Shown here piece after piece: positions 33,754 through 42,970 of a stretch of DNA of 64,000 bases. A program made the translations under genes and the position numbers. Source of the stretch: CAWCXF01 sp963799455 (GTDB lineage Bacteria > Pseudomonadota > Alphaproteobacteria > Rhodobacterales > Rhodobacteraceae); the NCBI GenBank assembly GCA_963799455.1, contig CAWCXF010000008.1, positions 558,001-622,000 of the forward strand, written 5' to 3'. The notes under the pieces are model-generated. The model was not told the DNA's origin. It did not search any database and saw only the letters and a list, made by a program, of their open reading frames with translations. Position 1 is the stretch's first letter; each line of letters opens with the position of its first letter.

Positions 33754-34740
33754 CTACTGGCCCTGCTGGAGGCGGTTCAGGAACGCCTCGGGGCTGACGC
33801 CCGGCGGCAGGATCACCACCGCGCCGCGCTCGGGCTGCATGCCCTGCTGGCCTTGCCCCTGCTGGCCCGGCATCTGGCCCTGGGGCCGCTGCCCAGCCTG
33901 CTGACCGCCCTGCTGCTGGCCCTGGATCTGGCCCATGGGCTGCTCCTGGCCGCCCTGCATCTGGCCGCCCTGCATCTGGCCGCCGCCCTGGCCGCGCCCC
34001 TGACGCATCCGCTGCGTCTCGTCCATCATCTGCATCCGCGCCTCCATCACGCCGCGGATGTAGCCCTGGCGGAAGCCGCGCTCGTAGAGATCCTGGCTGA
34101 AGCGCTCGATGTCGAGCATCACCGTGCGGCCCATCTGCTCGTCGGTGGCGGCCTCGCCTCCGGCCTGCGGCGCCTGGCCCGGCCCCGGCTCGGCCATGGC
34201 GTCCATGTCGTCGGCCGCCTCCGGCATCGACCCGGCCATGTCCTGGCCCGCCTGCTGGTCGGCGCCCTGCCCCGAGGGCGCGGGCGTGGTGCCGACCGTC
34301 GCCTGGTCGCCGGTCGTCGAGCCGGTGTCCATCCCGGTGACGCCTTGGTTGGCGGTGCCGGCAGTGTCGGCGCCCGTGTCGGCGCCCGTGTCGGCGCCCG
34401 TGTCGGCGCCCGTGTCGGCGCCCGTGTCGGCGCCCTGATCCTCGCTCGTCTGCGCAGTGTCCTGCCCCGTCGGCTGGTCGCCGGACTGGGTTCCGGGCTG
34501 GCCCTCGATCTCGGTGGCGGCGGTGGCGGCGGCGTCGTCGGTCGCGTCGGACCCTTGCGCCCCATCCGTCTCGGCCGTCGCCTGGTCGCCCGACTGGGTT
34601 CCGGGCTGGCCCTCGGACTGTGCGGTCGTCGTCTCGTCCGTCGCCGCGTCGTCGGTGGTCTGCGCGAGCGCGGGGCCCGCGACCATCAGCGCGACGAGCG
34701 AGGCCGCGAGCGGCCGGCGGATGTCGAAGTGCGTGTGCAT
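33754..34740 (-). CDS. Repeat-rich exported protein (GADT repeats, Gln/Gly-rich tail)
   Basis: 328 residues, unknown family. A signal peptide (RRPLAASLVALMVAGPALA, cleaved before QTTDD) is followed by an acidic Thr/Gly/Gln-rich region with SEGQPGTQSGDQ and EGQPGTQSGDQP repeats and six GADT units. A better-conserved-looking helical patch (DIERFSQDLYERGFRQGYIR) precedes a Gln/Gly/Met-rich tail (GGQMQGGQMQGGQ). The ATG at 34740 follows GGAGACG. It is probably a disordered, acidic periplasmic or secreted protein. An EcfG-like promoter suggests stress control. The gene splits the usual cobS-cobT pair. Confidence 0.75.
   Translation of the reverse strand: MHTHFDIRRPLAASLVALMVAGPALAQTTDDAATDETTTAQSEGQPGTQSGDQATAETDGAQGSDATDDAAATAATEIEGQPGTQSGDQPTGQDTAQTSEDQGADTGADTGADTGADTGADTGADTAGTANQGVTGMDTGSTTGDQATVGTTPAPSGQGADQQAGQDMAGSMPEAADDMDAMAEPGPGQAPQAGGEAATDEQMGRTVMLDIERFSQDLYERGFRQGYIRGVMEARMQMMDETQRMRQGRGQGGGQMQGGQMQGGQEQPMGQIQGQQQGGQQAGQRPQGQMPGQQGQGQQGMQPERGAVVILPPGVSPEAFLNRLQQGQ
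34364..34435 (-). repeat. 12-bp coding tandem repeat, six units
   Basis: Six exact copies of GTGTCGGCGCCC (plus-strand sequence) lie in the exported protein gene and encode the GADT repeat. Exact DNA identity between units points to recent slippage or expansion. Confidence 0.95.
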
Positions 34741-34790
34741 GAGATCGTCTCCATAGCGATCCGGTGGGGCTATTCGTCCCACGTTCGACG

Positions 34791-34816
34791 AACCAGATGG
34801 GATCGGACGCAGTTCC
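34791..34816 (-). promoter_or_regulatory. Candidate EcfG-type promoter of the repeat-rich exported protein
   Basis: On the minus strand GGAAC (34816-34812) is followed after 17 bases by GGTT (34794-34791), one base off the GGAAC-N16/17-CGTT consensus. The start codon lies about 50 bp further on. The same pattern stands before rpoH. Confidence 0.45.
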
Positions 34817-34917
34817 TTCCGCGTCGTCTCGACGTGGCGTGACCCGCGTGCGAGAACGCCGTGCCCCCGTCGCACGGGCCGCCGCCCGCCGCCCGGGGCG
34901 TCCGAAGGAGCGAGCCG

Positions 34918-36784
34918 ATGTCCCAGGAGAACCCCGCCGACCCGTTCAAGAAGGCGCTCGCCGAGGCCACCCGGACGCTCGCCGCCGACCCCGATCTCGG
35001 CGTGACCTACTCGGTCGATCCGCCCGGCATGTCCGGCGACGCGCTGCGCCTGCCGCAGGTGACGCGGCGGATGCGGCCCGAGGAGGTGCTGCTCGCGCGC
35101 GGCACGGCGGACGCCTACGCGCTGCGCCGCCGCCACCACTCGGCCGAGACGCACGCGCGCTACGAGCCCACGGGCCAGATGGCGCGCGACCTCTACGAGG
35201 CGATGGAGACCGCGCGCTGCGAGGCGGTGGGCGCGCGCCACATGCCGGGCACCGCCGGCAACATCGACGCCAAGATCGGCTCGGAGGCCGAGCGGCGCGG
35301 CTACGCCCAGATCTCCCAGGCCTCCGAGGCGCCGCTCGCGGTCGCGGCGGGCTACCTCGTGCGCCACCTCGCCACGGGGCGTGAGCTTCCGAAGGGGGCC
35401 GACAACGTGATGCGGCTCTGGCGCGAGTTCATCGAGGACCAGGCCGCGGGGCCGCTGGCGGAATCTGGCGGGCTCGCTCGAGGACCAGGTGGCGTTCTCG
35501 AAGATGGCGCGCCGCATCATCTCGGATCTGGGCTACGCCGACCAGCTCGGCGACGACCCCGACGCCGAGGACGACGCGGGCGACCCCGACGCCGAGCCCG
35601 ACGACGAGGAGGGCTCGGACGACGACGGCGCCGAGCCCGACGCGCAGGACGACCAGGACGCCTCCCCCGACCGGTCCCAGGAGGAGCAGGACGCCGGCCA
35701 GGCGCAGGTGTCGGCCGACGACCTCGCCGAGATGGAGCCCGGCGAGGAGGCCGAGCCGCCCGAGGGCGAGGCGCCGCTGGAGCCGCCCCCGCCTGCGCCG
35801 GTCTCGGAGGCCGACCCCGCCTACGAGGTGTTCGAGACCGCCTTCGACGAGGAGATCCGCGCCGAGGATCTGGCCGAGGCCGCCGAGCTGGAGCGCCTGC
35901 GCGCCTATCTCGACCAGCAGCTCGAGCCGCTCAAGGGCGCCGTCTCGCGGCTCGCCAACAAGCTCCAGCGCCGCCTCCAGGCGCAGCAGTCGCGCTCGTG
36001 GGAGTTCGACCGCGAGGAGGGCATCCTCGACGCGGGCCGCCTCGCGCGCGTCGTCGCCAACCCCACGACGCCCTTGAGCTTCAAGGTCGAGAAGGACACC
36101 GAGTTCCGCGACACGGTGGTGTCGCTGCTCCTCGACAACTCCGGCTCGATGCGGGGCCGGCCGATCTCGATCGCCGCGATCTGCGCCGACGTGCTGGCGC
36201 GGACCCTGGAGCGCTGCCAGGTCAAGACCGAGATCCTGGGCTTCACCACCGTGGCCTGGAAGGGCGGCCGGGCGCGCGAGAAGTGGCTCGCGGCCGGCCG
36301 GCCCCAGCGGCCGGGGCGCCTCAACGATTTGCGCCACATCGTCTACAAGGCGTCGGACGCGCCCTGGCGGCGCACCCGCGCCAATCTCGGGCTGATGATG
36401 AAGGAGGGGCTGCTGAAGGAGAACATCGACGGCGAGGCCCTCGAATGGGCGCACCGCCGGCTCGCGCACCGGCCCGAGTCGCGCAAGATCCTGATGGTGA
36501 TCTCGGACGGCGCGCCGGTGGACGACTCGACGCTCTCGGTCAATCCCGCCAACTACCTGGAGAAGCACCTGCGCGACGTGATCGCCATGGTCGAGCGCCG
36601 CCGCGCCGTGGAGCTTCTCGCCATCGGCATCGGCCACGACGTGACGCGCTACTACGAGCGCGCGGTGACGATCACCGATGTGGACCAGCTCGCCGGCGCC
36701 ATGACCGAGCAGCTCGCGGCGCTGTTCGACTCCGACCCCCGCGCGCGAGCCCGCGTCATGGACATCCGGAGGGCCGCGCGATGA
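34918..36784 (+). CDS. cobT: Aerobic cobaltochelatase subunit CobT, interrupted by a one-base frameshift
   Basis: The N-terminal 181 codons (MSQENPADPFKKALAEATRT, ending EFIEDQAAGPLA) and the rest (NLAGSLEDQVAFSKMARRII onward) are in different frames; one extra base at about 35461 separates them. Corrected, the protein has about 621 residues, the CobT norm. The acidic central region (DDPDAEDDAGDPDAEPDDEE) and the C-terminal VWA-type domain with MIDAS SLLLDNSGSMRGR and SDGAPVDDSTL are intact. CobT binds CobS and CobN in the cobalt chelatase. If the break is real, aerobic cobalamin synthesis would stop here; a base-calling error is at least as likely. Confidence 0.88.
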
Positions 36785-39072
36785 GTGCGGAGCGCCCCGC
36801 CCCGGGTGGGCGACGGCCCAAGGCGGGCACGGAGCGCCGGGCCACGGGCACGGAGCGCCCCATGGCGAGCGGGGAACGCCCCGCTGCGGCCGGGGAGCGG
36901 ACGGCCGCGGGCACGGAGCGCTCCGCCACGGGCGGACCATCCGCTTCGGGGGGGGGCGCTTCGGGGGGGGACCGCCCCCTCGCGGGCCGAGAGGGCTCGG
37001 CTGCGGGCGGATCCTCTTCGTCGGATGACAGGCCCGCCGCGGATCCGGTCGGCCCCGGCAGGGCGCCTGCCCCCGAAGGCCGGGCGCCTGACCTGACGAG
37101 CGAGGCGGCGGCCCGTGCCGGCGGGGCGCCGATCCCCATGGGCGGGGCGCCGATCCCCGTAGGCGAGGCGCCGATCCCCGTGGGCGAGGCGCCCATCCCT
37201 GTGGGCGGGCCTGTGGGCGGGGCGCCGATCCCCATCGGCTTTCAGACCTTCGAGGCCACCACCGCGCCCGAGCAGGGGCCGCCGCGGCTCGCGGCGCTCC
37301 GGGAGGCGATGGCGGCCGAGGGGCTCGCGGGATACCTCGTGCCGCGGGCGGACGTGCATCAGGGCGAGACCGTGGCGCCGGGCGACGAGCGGCTGGCCTG
37401 GCTGACGGGCTTCACCGGGTCGGCCGGCTCGTGCGTCGTGACCGCCGAGGACGCCGGGCTCTTCGTGGACGGCCGCTACCGCGTGCAGGCGCGCGCCCAG
37501 GCGGCCCGCGACTTCGCCGTGGTCCCCTGGCCCGAGATCGAGATCCGGGACTGGATCGCCGAGCGCCTCGCGTCGGGCGAGGTCGGCTACGACCCGTGGT
37601 TGCACACCGCCAGGGAGGCCGAGGGGCTGCGCGCGGGCCTCGGCGCGGGCGTCGGGCTGCGGCCCACGGACAACCTCGTGGACCGGATCTGGCGGGACCG
37701 CCCGGCCCCGCCCGACGCGCCCTTCGTCCCCTACCCCGACGCCCTCGCCGGCGAGAGCTCGGCCTCCAAGCGCGAGCGCATCGCCGCCGTGCTCCGCGAG
37801 GCGGGGGAGAAGGCGGCGGTGCTGACGCTGCCCGAGTCGCTGGCGTGGCTCCTCAACATCCGGGGCGGCGACGTGGCGCGCACGCCGGTGCCCCACGCCT
37901 TCGCCATCCTGCACGAGGACGCGCGCTGCGACCTCTTCGCGCGGCGGCCCAAGGCCGACGAGGTGGCCGATCATCTGGGCGCGGAGGTCACGGTGCTGTC
38001 CGACGACGCCTTCCCGGCGGCGCTCGTCAACCTCTCCGGCCCGGTCCGGGTGGACCCCGCGAGCGCGCCCGAGGCCGTGTTCGGGCTCCTGGCGGACGGC
38101 GGCGTCGCGGTCTCGAAGGCGCCCGACCCCTGCGCGCTCCCCAAGGCGCGCAAGAACCCCGCCGAGCTGGCCGGCGCGCGCGAGGCCCACATCCGCGACG
38201 GCGCCGCGATGGCGCGCTTCCTCGCCTGGCTCGACGCGCAAGCGCCCGCGGGCCTCACCGAGATCGCCGTCGTCCGCGCGCTGGAGGGCTTCCGGCGCGG
38301 GACCGATGCCTTGCGCGACATCGCCTTCGACACCATCGCGGGCTCGGGCCCGCACGGCGCGATCGTCCACTACCGCGTCACGGAAGGGTCCGACCGCGCG
38401 CTGCGGCCGGGCGATCTGCTGCTGGTCGATTCGGGCGGCCAGTACATCGACGGCACCACCGACGTGACGCGCACGGTCGCCGTCGGCGAGGTGCCCGAGG
38501 CGGCGCGAGAGACCTTCACCCGCGTGCTGCGCGGCATGATCGCGCTGTCGCGCACGCTCTTCCCCCGCGGCGTCGCGGGCGGCCATCTCGACGCGCTGGC
38601 GCGACAGCACCTGTGGCGCGCGGGGCAGGACTACGACCACGGCACCGGCCACGGCGTGGGCCACTACCTCGGCGTCCACGAGGGGCCGCAGCGCATCGCG
38701 CGCAGCTCGCAGGTCCCGCTGGAGCCGGGCATGATCGTGTCGAACGAGCCCGGCCACTACCGCGAGGGCGCCCACGGCATCCGCATCGAGAACCTCCTCG
38801 CCGTCACCGAGGCCTCGATGCCCGAGGGCGCCGCCGACACCTGGGACGGACGCGACATGCTCGCCTTCGAGACGCTGACGCTGGTGCCGATCGACCGCCG
38901 CCTGATCGTGGCGTCGATGCTGCCCGACGACGAGCGCGAATGGCTCGACGCCTACCACGCGCGGGTCGCGGCGAGGATCGGCCCGCGGCTGGAGGGCGAT
39001 GCCGCCGCCTGGCTCGCGCGCGCGACGGCGCCGCTCCGAGGGGGCCTGGACCCCCTGGCGGCCAGGCGTTAA
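36781..39072 (+). CDS. M24B aminopeptidase P family protein with a low-complexity N-terminal extension
   Basis: 763 residues from an ATGA overlap with cobT. From about residue 151 (FQTFEATTAPEQGPPRLAAL) the protein matches Xaa-Pro aminopeptidases: two creatinase-like domains, then the pita-bread metallopeptidase with ligands in LLVDSGGQYIDGTTDVTRT (two Asp), GHGVGHYLGVHEGP (His), VSNEPGHY and GIRIENL (two Glu). The first ~150 residues are repetitive (RPAAAGERTAAGTERSAT, and a GAPIPVG repeat). In-frame GTG codons within the repeat (for example 37201 or 37213) could start a normal-length protein. It removes N-terminal residues before proline. Confidence 0.88.
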   Translation: MSAERPAPGGRRPKAGTERRATGTERPMASGERPAAAGERTAAGTERSATGGPSASGGGASGGDRPLAGREGSAAGGSSSSDDRPAADPVGPGRAPAPEGRAPDLTSEAAARAGGAPIPMGGAPIPVGEAPIPVGEAPIPVGGPVGGAPIPIGFQTFEATTAPEQGPPRLAALREAMAAEGLAGYLVPRADVHQGETVAPGDERLAWLTGFTGSAGSCVVTAEDAGLFVDGRYRVQARAQAARDFAVVPWPEIEIRDWIAERLASGEVGYDPWLHTAREAEGLRAGLGAGVGLRPTDNLVDRIWRDRPAPPDAPFVPYPDALAGESSASKRERIAAVLREAGEKAAVLTLPESLAWLLNIRGGDVARTPVPHAFAILHEDARCDLFARRPKADEVADHLGAEVTVLSDDAFPAALVNLSGPVRVDPASAPEAVFGLLADGGVAVSKAPDPCALPKARKNPAELAGAREAHIRDGAAMARFLAWLDAQAPAGLTEIAVVRALEGFRRGTDALRDIAFDTIAGSGPHGAIVHYRVTEGSDRALRPGDLLLVDSGGQYIDGTTDVTRTVAVGEVPEAARETFTRVLRGMIALSRTLFPRGVAGGHLDALARQHLWRAGQDYDHGTGHGVGHYLGVHEGPQRIARSSQVPLEPGMIVSNEPGHYREGAHGIRIENLLAVTEASMPEGAADTWDGRDMLAFETLTLVPIDRRLIVASMLPDDEREWLDAYHARVAARIGPRLEGDAAAWLARATAPLRGGLDPLAARR
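37123..37239 (+). repeat. 21-bp tandem repeat at the start of the M24 peptidase gene
   Basis: Five full units of the 21-bp motif encoding (G/E)APIP(M/V/I)G(G/E) plus one partial unit of 12 bp. Units differ by one to three bases. The repeat lies exactly where homologous protein sequence begins. Confidence 0.9.
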
Positions 39073-39097
39073 CGCGTCGGGCGAAGAGGAGGGCTCG

Positions 39098-39439
39098 ATG
39101 CCGGACAACATCACCACGGGGCCCGCCGAGGGCCATTGGGTCGTGCGCGCGGGCGGCGCCGTGCTGGGCGAGTCCTCGCGCGCGCTGGAGCTGCGCGAGG
39201 ACGGCCACGCGCCGGTGATCTACTTCCCGCGCGAGGACGTGGCGATGGCGTTCCTGGAGCCCAGCGACACGGCCACCCACTGCCCCTGGAAGGGCGACGC
39301 GCGCTACTTCTCGATCATGGCCGAGGGCGCGACGCTGCTCGACGCGGTGTGGAGCTATCCCGAGCCCAAGCCCGACCTGCCCGAGATCGCGGGGATGCTG
39401 GCCTTCGACCCCAGGCAGGTCACGGTCGAGCAGGTCTGA
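39098..39439 (+). CDS. DUF427 family protein
   Basis: 113 residues. Family hallmarks are VVRAGGAVLGESSRALELRE, VIYFPREDVAMAFLEPSD and HCPWKGDARYFSI. GAAGAGGAGG stands ahead of the ATG. DUF427 proteins are small beta-rich domains of unknown function found widely in alphaproteobacteria and actinobacteria. Confidence 0.92.
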   Translation: MPDNITTGPAEGHWVVRAGGAVLGESSRALELREDGHAPVIYFPREDVAMAFLEPSDTATHCPWKGDARYFSIMAEGATLLDAVWSYPEPKPDLPEIAGMLAFDPRQVTVEQV

Positions 39440-39456
39440 AGGGGGCCCCTGCGGCC

Positions 39457-41133
39457 TCAGGAGTGCTCCTCGGCCGCGGTGGCGGCGAGCGCGCGGTTGT
39501 AGGCCTTGAGCGCGTCGATCTGGTGGAGCGCGCCGCGCGGCGCGTCGTCGGGGCCGAGCACCGGCACGAAGGCGCCCGCGCGCTCGAAGAGCGGCATGGC
39601 GCGCTCGAGCGTGTCGGCCTCGCGCAGCACGAACCCTTCGGCCACGAGCCGCTCGAAGGCCTCCTCGGGCGGCGCGTCGGGGTGGTCGAGGCGCCGCATC
39701 ACCCGGCCCACCGGGACCATCGCCAGCAGGTAGGCCTGAGGCCCGGCCGCGAGATGGACGCCGCGGCGCTCGAGCTGGGTGAGGAAGAAGCTGCGATCGA
39801 CCAGGCGCGAGGCCAGCGCCGTGGCGAGCGAGACCGTCACCATCACCGCGAGCCCGGTCTCCCAATCGCCGGTCAGCTCGAGCACGATCAAGGTGGTCGA
39901 GATCGGCGCGCCGAGCACGGCGGCCGCCACCGCCCCCATCCCCGCGAGCGCGTAGAGCGAGGGCTGCCCCGAGACCTCAGGGAAGGCGGCGGTGGCGATG
40001 AGGCCGAAGGCGAGCCCGGTGAGCGCGCCCACCATCAGCGAGGGCGAGAACACCCCTCCCCCCATCCGGCCGCCCATCGTGATCGCCACCGCCGCGACCT
40101 TGACCACCGCGAACAGCATCGCCTCGCGCAGGCCGAGCCGGCCCGTGAGCGCGTCCGAGGTGGTCTCGTAGCCCACCCCGATGATGTGGGGGAAGAGCAC
40201 CGCGACCCCGCCCAGCAGCAGCCCCGCGCAGGCCGGCCTGAGCCAGCGCGGCATCCGCATCAGCCGCTGCATCTCCGAGCCCGCATCGTCGGCCCAGTGG
40301 ATCGCCCGCATCATCGCGGTCGCCACCAGCCCGCAGATCAGCCCCAGGAGCATGAAGGCCGGCAGCTCGACGGAGAAGGCGAGCGAGGCCCGCTGCGGGA
40401 CGAACTCGGTGACGTCGCCATAGGTGGAGTGGGCGATGAGGGCGCCCGCCGCCGAGGCCACGATGATCGGCGCGAAGGCGTGCACCGCGAAGTGGCGCAG
40501 CACGACCTCCATGGCGAAGAGCGCCCCCGAGAGCGGCGCGTTGAACGAGGCCGAGACGGCCGCGGCGACGGCGCAGCCGAGGAGGTCGCGCCCGGTGATC
40601 GCGTCGGCGCGGATCACCCCGCTGGCCCAGGTCGAGATCACGGCCGCGAGATGCACCACCGGCCCCTCGCGCCCCGTCGAGCCGCCCGTCGAGAGCGTGA
40701 CGAGCGAGGCCGCGGCCGAGGCCAGCCCCGCGCGCCGCTCGACCCGCCCCTCGGCCAGCGCCGCGCCCTCGATCACCTCGGCCACCGCGCGCACCCGCCC
40801 GTCGGGCGTGAAGCGGTCGAGGATCACGCCGACGACGAGGCCGCCCGCGACCGGGGGCACCAGGATCCACCACCACGGCAGGGTCATGGCGAAGGTCCGC
40901 AGGGTCGAGGGGTCGCCGGTGCCGTAGACCAGCGTCTGGAGCGCGTCGATCCCGGCGCGGAAGCCCGTGGCGGCGAAGCCCGCGGCGGTGCCCACGGCGA
41001 GCGCGATGAACCAGAAGGCGATCTGCGAGGGCCCGCGCCGCCGCAGGACGGCCCAGCCGCCCGCGCAGGCGGCGACCGCCTCGCGCCACTGCCGCGCCAG
41101 GAACGCAACCTCCTCCCCGCCGCGGTCGGCCAT
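39457..41133 (-). CDS. CLC-family chloride channel/antiporter with CBS domains
   Basis: 558 residues. The membrane part (about 35-430) has about ten or more helices and the selectivity motifs STGGSTGREGPVVHL (gating Glu in GREGP) and GGGVFSPSLMVGAL (GxFxP). The first motif, usually GSGIPE, is replaced by a different loop, as in a subset of bacterial CLC proteins. Two CBS-like halves follow at about 455-550 (VPVGRVMRRLDHPD, then GAFVPVLGPDDAPRGAL). Start at 41133 is preferred (MADRGGEEVAFLARQWREAV). It moves chloride, possibly coupled to protons. Confidence 0.93.
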   Translation of the reverse strand: MADRGGEEVAFLARQWREAVAACAGGWAVLRRRGPSQIAFWFIALAVGTAAGFAATGFRAGIDALQTLVYGTGDPSTLRTFAMTLPWWWILVPPVAGGLVVGVILDRFTPDGRVRAVAEVIEGAALAEGRVERRAGLASAAASLVTLSTGGSTGREGPVVHLAAVISTWASGVIRADAITGRDLLGCAVAAAVSASFNAPLSGALFAMEVVLRHFAVHAFAPIIVASAAGALIAHSTYGDVTEFVPQRASLAFSVELPAFMLLGLICGLVATAMMRAIHWADDAGSEMQRLMRMPRWLRPACAGLLLGGVAVLFPHIIGVGYETTSDALTGRLGLREAMLFAVVKVAAVAITMGGRMGGGVFSPSLMVGALTGLAFGLIATAAFPEVSGQPSLYALAGMGAVAAAVLGAPISTTLIVLELTGDWETGLAVMVTVSLATALASRLVDRSFFLTQLERRGVHLAAGPQAYLLAMVPVGRVMRRLDHPDAPPEEAFERLVAEGFVLREADTLERAMPLFERAGAFVPVLGPDDAPRGALHQIDALKAYNRALAATAAEEHS

Positions 41134-41295
41134 CGCACCCCCGCCTCGTGAGGACGCCGCCACGGGCCTCGGCCGCCGTCGCGGGGTCGCCGTCCCTGTT
41201 AGGCGCGCAGCACGCGCGATCCAAGCCCGATCCGGACCCGATCCGGGCCCGGCGCCCGGGCCGTGGCGGATCGGCGGCGCGCGGAGGCGGCCGGC

Positions 41296-42945
41296 CTACC
41301 CCGCCAGCAGCGCCCGCGCGGCGGCGCGCGCCTCGTCGGTCACGGTGTCGCCCGAGAGCATCCGGGCGATCTCGTCCACCCGATCGGGGGCCGCGAGGGG
41401 GACCACGGTGGAGGTCGTGGTCTCCTGCGACATCCGCTTCTCGACGCGCCAGTGGTGGCCGCCGAGCGCCGCCACCTGGGGCGAATGGGTGACGACCAGC
41501 ACCTGCGCCTCGGCCGCCAGCGCCTTGAGGCGGCGGCCCACCGCGTCGGCGGTGGCCCCGCCCACGCCGCGGTCGATCTCGTCGAAGATCATCGTCACGC
41601 CCGAATCGGCCCGCGTCAGGCAGACCTTGAGCGCCAGCAGGAACCGCGACAGCTCGCCGCCCGAGGCGATGCGGTTCAATGGCCCCGCCGGCGCGCCGGG
41701 GTTGGTGGCCACCGTGAAGGCCACCGCGTCGCGGCCCTCGGGGCCGGGCTCGGCCTCCTCCACGCGCGTGACGAAGACCGCGCGCTCCATCCGGAGGGGG
41801 CCCAGCTCGGCCGCCATCGCCGCGTCGAGCCGCCCGGCGGCCTCGCGCCGTCTCGCGGAGAGCGCCTCGGCCGCCGCGTCGTAGGCCCCTCGCGCCTCGG
41901 CGACGCCTGCGCGCAGCCGCCCGAGCCCCGCCTCGCCCGCGTCGAGCGCGTCCACGCGCTCGCGCAAGGTCTCGGCGAAGGCGCCGAGGTCGTCGGGCAG
42001 CACGCCGTGCTTCCTCGCCAGGCCGCGCAGCGCGAAGAGCCGCTCCTCGGCCTCCTCCAGCTCGCGCGCGTCGAACGACAGCGCCTCCAGCGCGGCCTCG
42101 ACCCCGGCCTGGGCGTCGGCGATGGCCCCGAGCGCGCGCTCGAGCGCCGCGAGCGGCTCGTCGAGCGAGCCCTCGGCTTGGGCCGCCACCCCGTCGAGCC
42201 AGCGCAGCGCGTCCGAGGTCAGCCCCTCGGCGCCCTCGCGCGAGATCGCCCGATGGGCGCGCGCGACGTCGTCGCGGATGCGCTCGGCGCCCTGCATCAG
42301 CCGGCGCCGCGCGTCGAGCGCGGCCTCCTCGCCGGGCCGGGGTCCGAGCGCGTCGAGCTCGCCCACCGCGTGGCGCAGGTAGTCCTCCTCGGCGCGGGTC
42401 TCGGCGAGGCGGGCCTCGGCCTGGGCCAGCGCCTTGGCCGCCGCGGCGCGCGCCCGCCAGGCGCTCCGGCACGCGGCGATCTCCTCGTCGGCGCCGGCGA
42501 AGGCGTCGAGGAGCAGGCGGTGGCCGCGCGGGTTCAGCAGGCCGCGGTCGTCGTGCTGGCCGTGCAGCTCGACCAGCGTCTCGGAGAGCCGCCGCAGCAC
42601 CTCGCCCGACGCGCGCCGGTCGTTGATCCAGGCGGTCTTGCGGCCCTCGGCGGTGTTGACGCGGCGCAGGATCAGCTCGTCGCCCGCGGGGATCCCGGCG
42701 TCGGTCAGCACGTCGAGCCCCGGATGGCCGGGGCCGAGGTCGAACGCCGCCGTCACCTCGCCCTGCGTCGCGCCCGCGCGGACCAGCTCGGCGCGGCCGC
42801 GCCAGCCCAGCACGAAGCCCAGCGCGTCGAGCAGGATCGACTTGCCGGCGCCGGTCTCGCCGGTGAGCACGTTCAGCCCCGGCCGGAACTCGAGCTCCAG
42901 CCGGTCGATGATGAGCATGTCGCGGATGTCGAGGTGCCTCAGCAC
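41296..42945 (-). CDS. recN: DNA repair protein RecN
   Basis: 549 residues, the normal length. RecN is an SMC-like ATPase that helps recombinational repair of double-strand breaks. The N-terminal Walker A VLTGETGAGKSILLDALGF is at about 27-45, a long coiled-coil (about 150-350) follows, and the C-terminal head has SGGELSRFLLALKV (signature) and MIFDEIDRGVGGATADAVG (Walker B). It follows bamD on the same strand with a 25-bp gap, the usual order lpxC-bamD-recN in this group. Confidence 0.96.
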   Translation of the reverse strand: MLRHLDIRDMLIIDRLELEFRPGLNVLTGETGAGKSILLDALGFVLGWRGRAELVRAGATQGEVTAAFDLGPGHPGLDVLTDAGIPAGDELILRRVNTAEGRKTAWINDRRASGEVLRRLSETLVELHGQHDDRGLLNPRGHRLLLDAFAGADEEIAACRSAWRARAAAAKALAQAEARLAETRAEEDYLRHAVGELDALGPRPGEEAALDARRRLMQGAERIRDDVARAHRAISREGAEGLTSDALRWLDGVAAQAEGSLDEPLAALERALGAIADAQAGVEAALEALSFDARELEEAEERLFALRGLARKHGVLPDDLGAFAETLRERVDALDAGEAGLGRLRAGVAEARGAYDAAAEALSARRREAAGRLDAAMAAELGPLRMERAVFVTRVEEAEPGPEGRDAVAFTVATNPGAPAGPLNRIASGGELSRFLLALKVCLTRADSGVTMIFDEIDRGVGGATADAVGRRLKALAAEAQVLVVTHSPQVAALGGHHWRVEKRMSQETTTSTVVPLAAPDRVDEIARMLSGDTVTDEARAAARALLAG

Positions 42946-42970
42946 GTCATGTCCCCACCGTCCCGGCGGG

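Noticed and set aside
36756..37235. A minus-strand 159-codon frame in the repeat ahead of the M24 peptidase
   Set aside because: It is the complement of the repeat region, with no ribosome site or recognisable domain; the plus-strand frame is continuous with a real protein and so is preferred.
34861..39072. A single 1403-codon open frame covering cobT and the peptidase
   Set aside because: It joins the first part of cobT to the peptidase through about 1.3 kb of out-of-frame cobT. The middle is Arg/Gly-rich shadow text, while the true CobT protein lies in the neighbouring frame.
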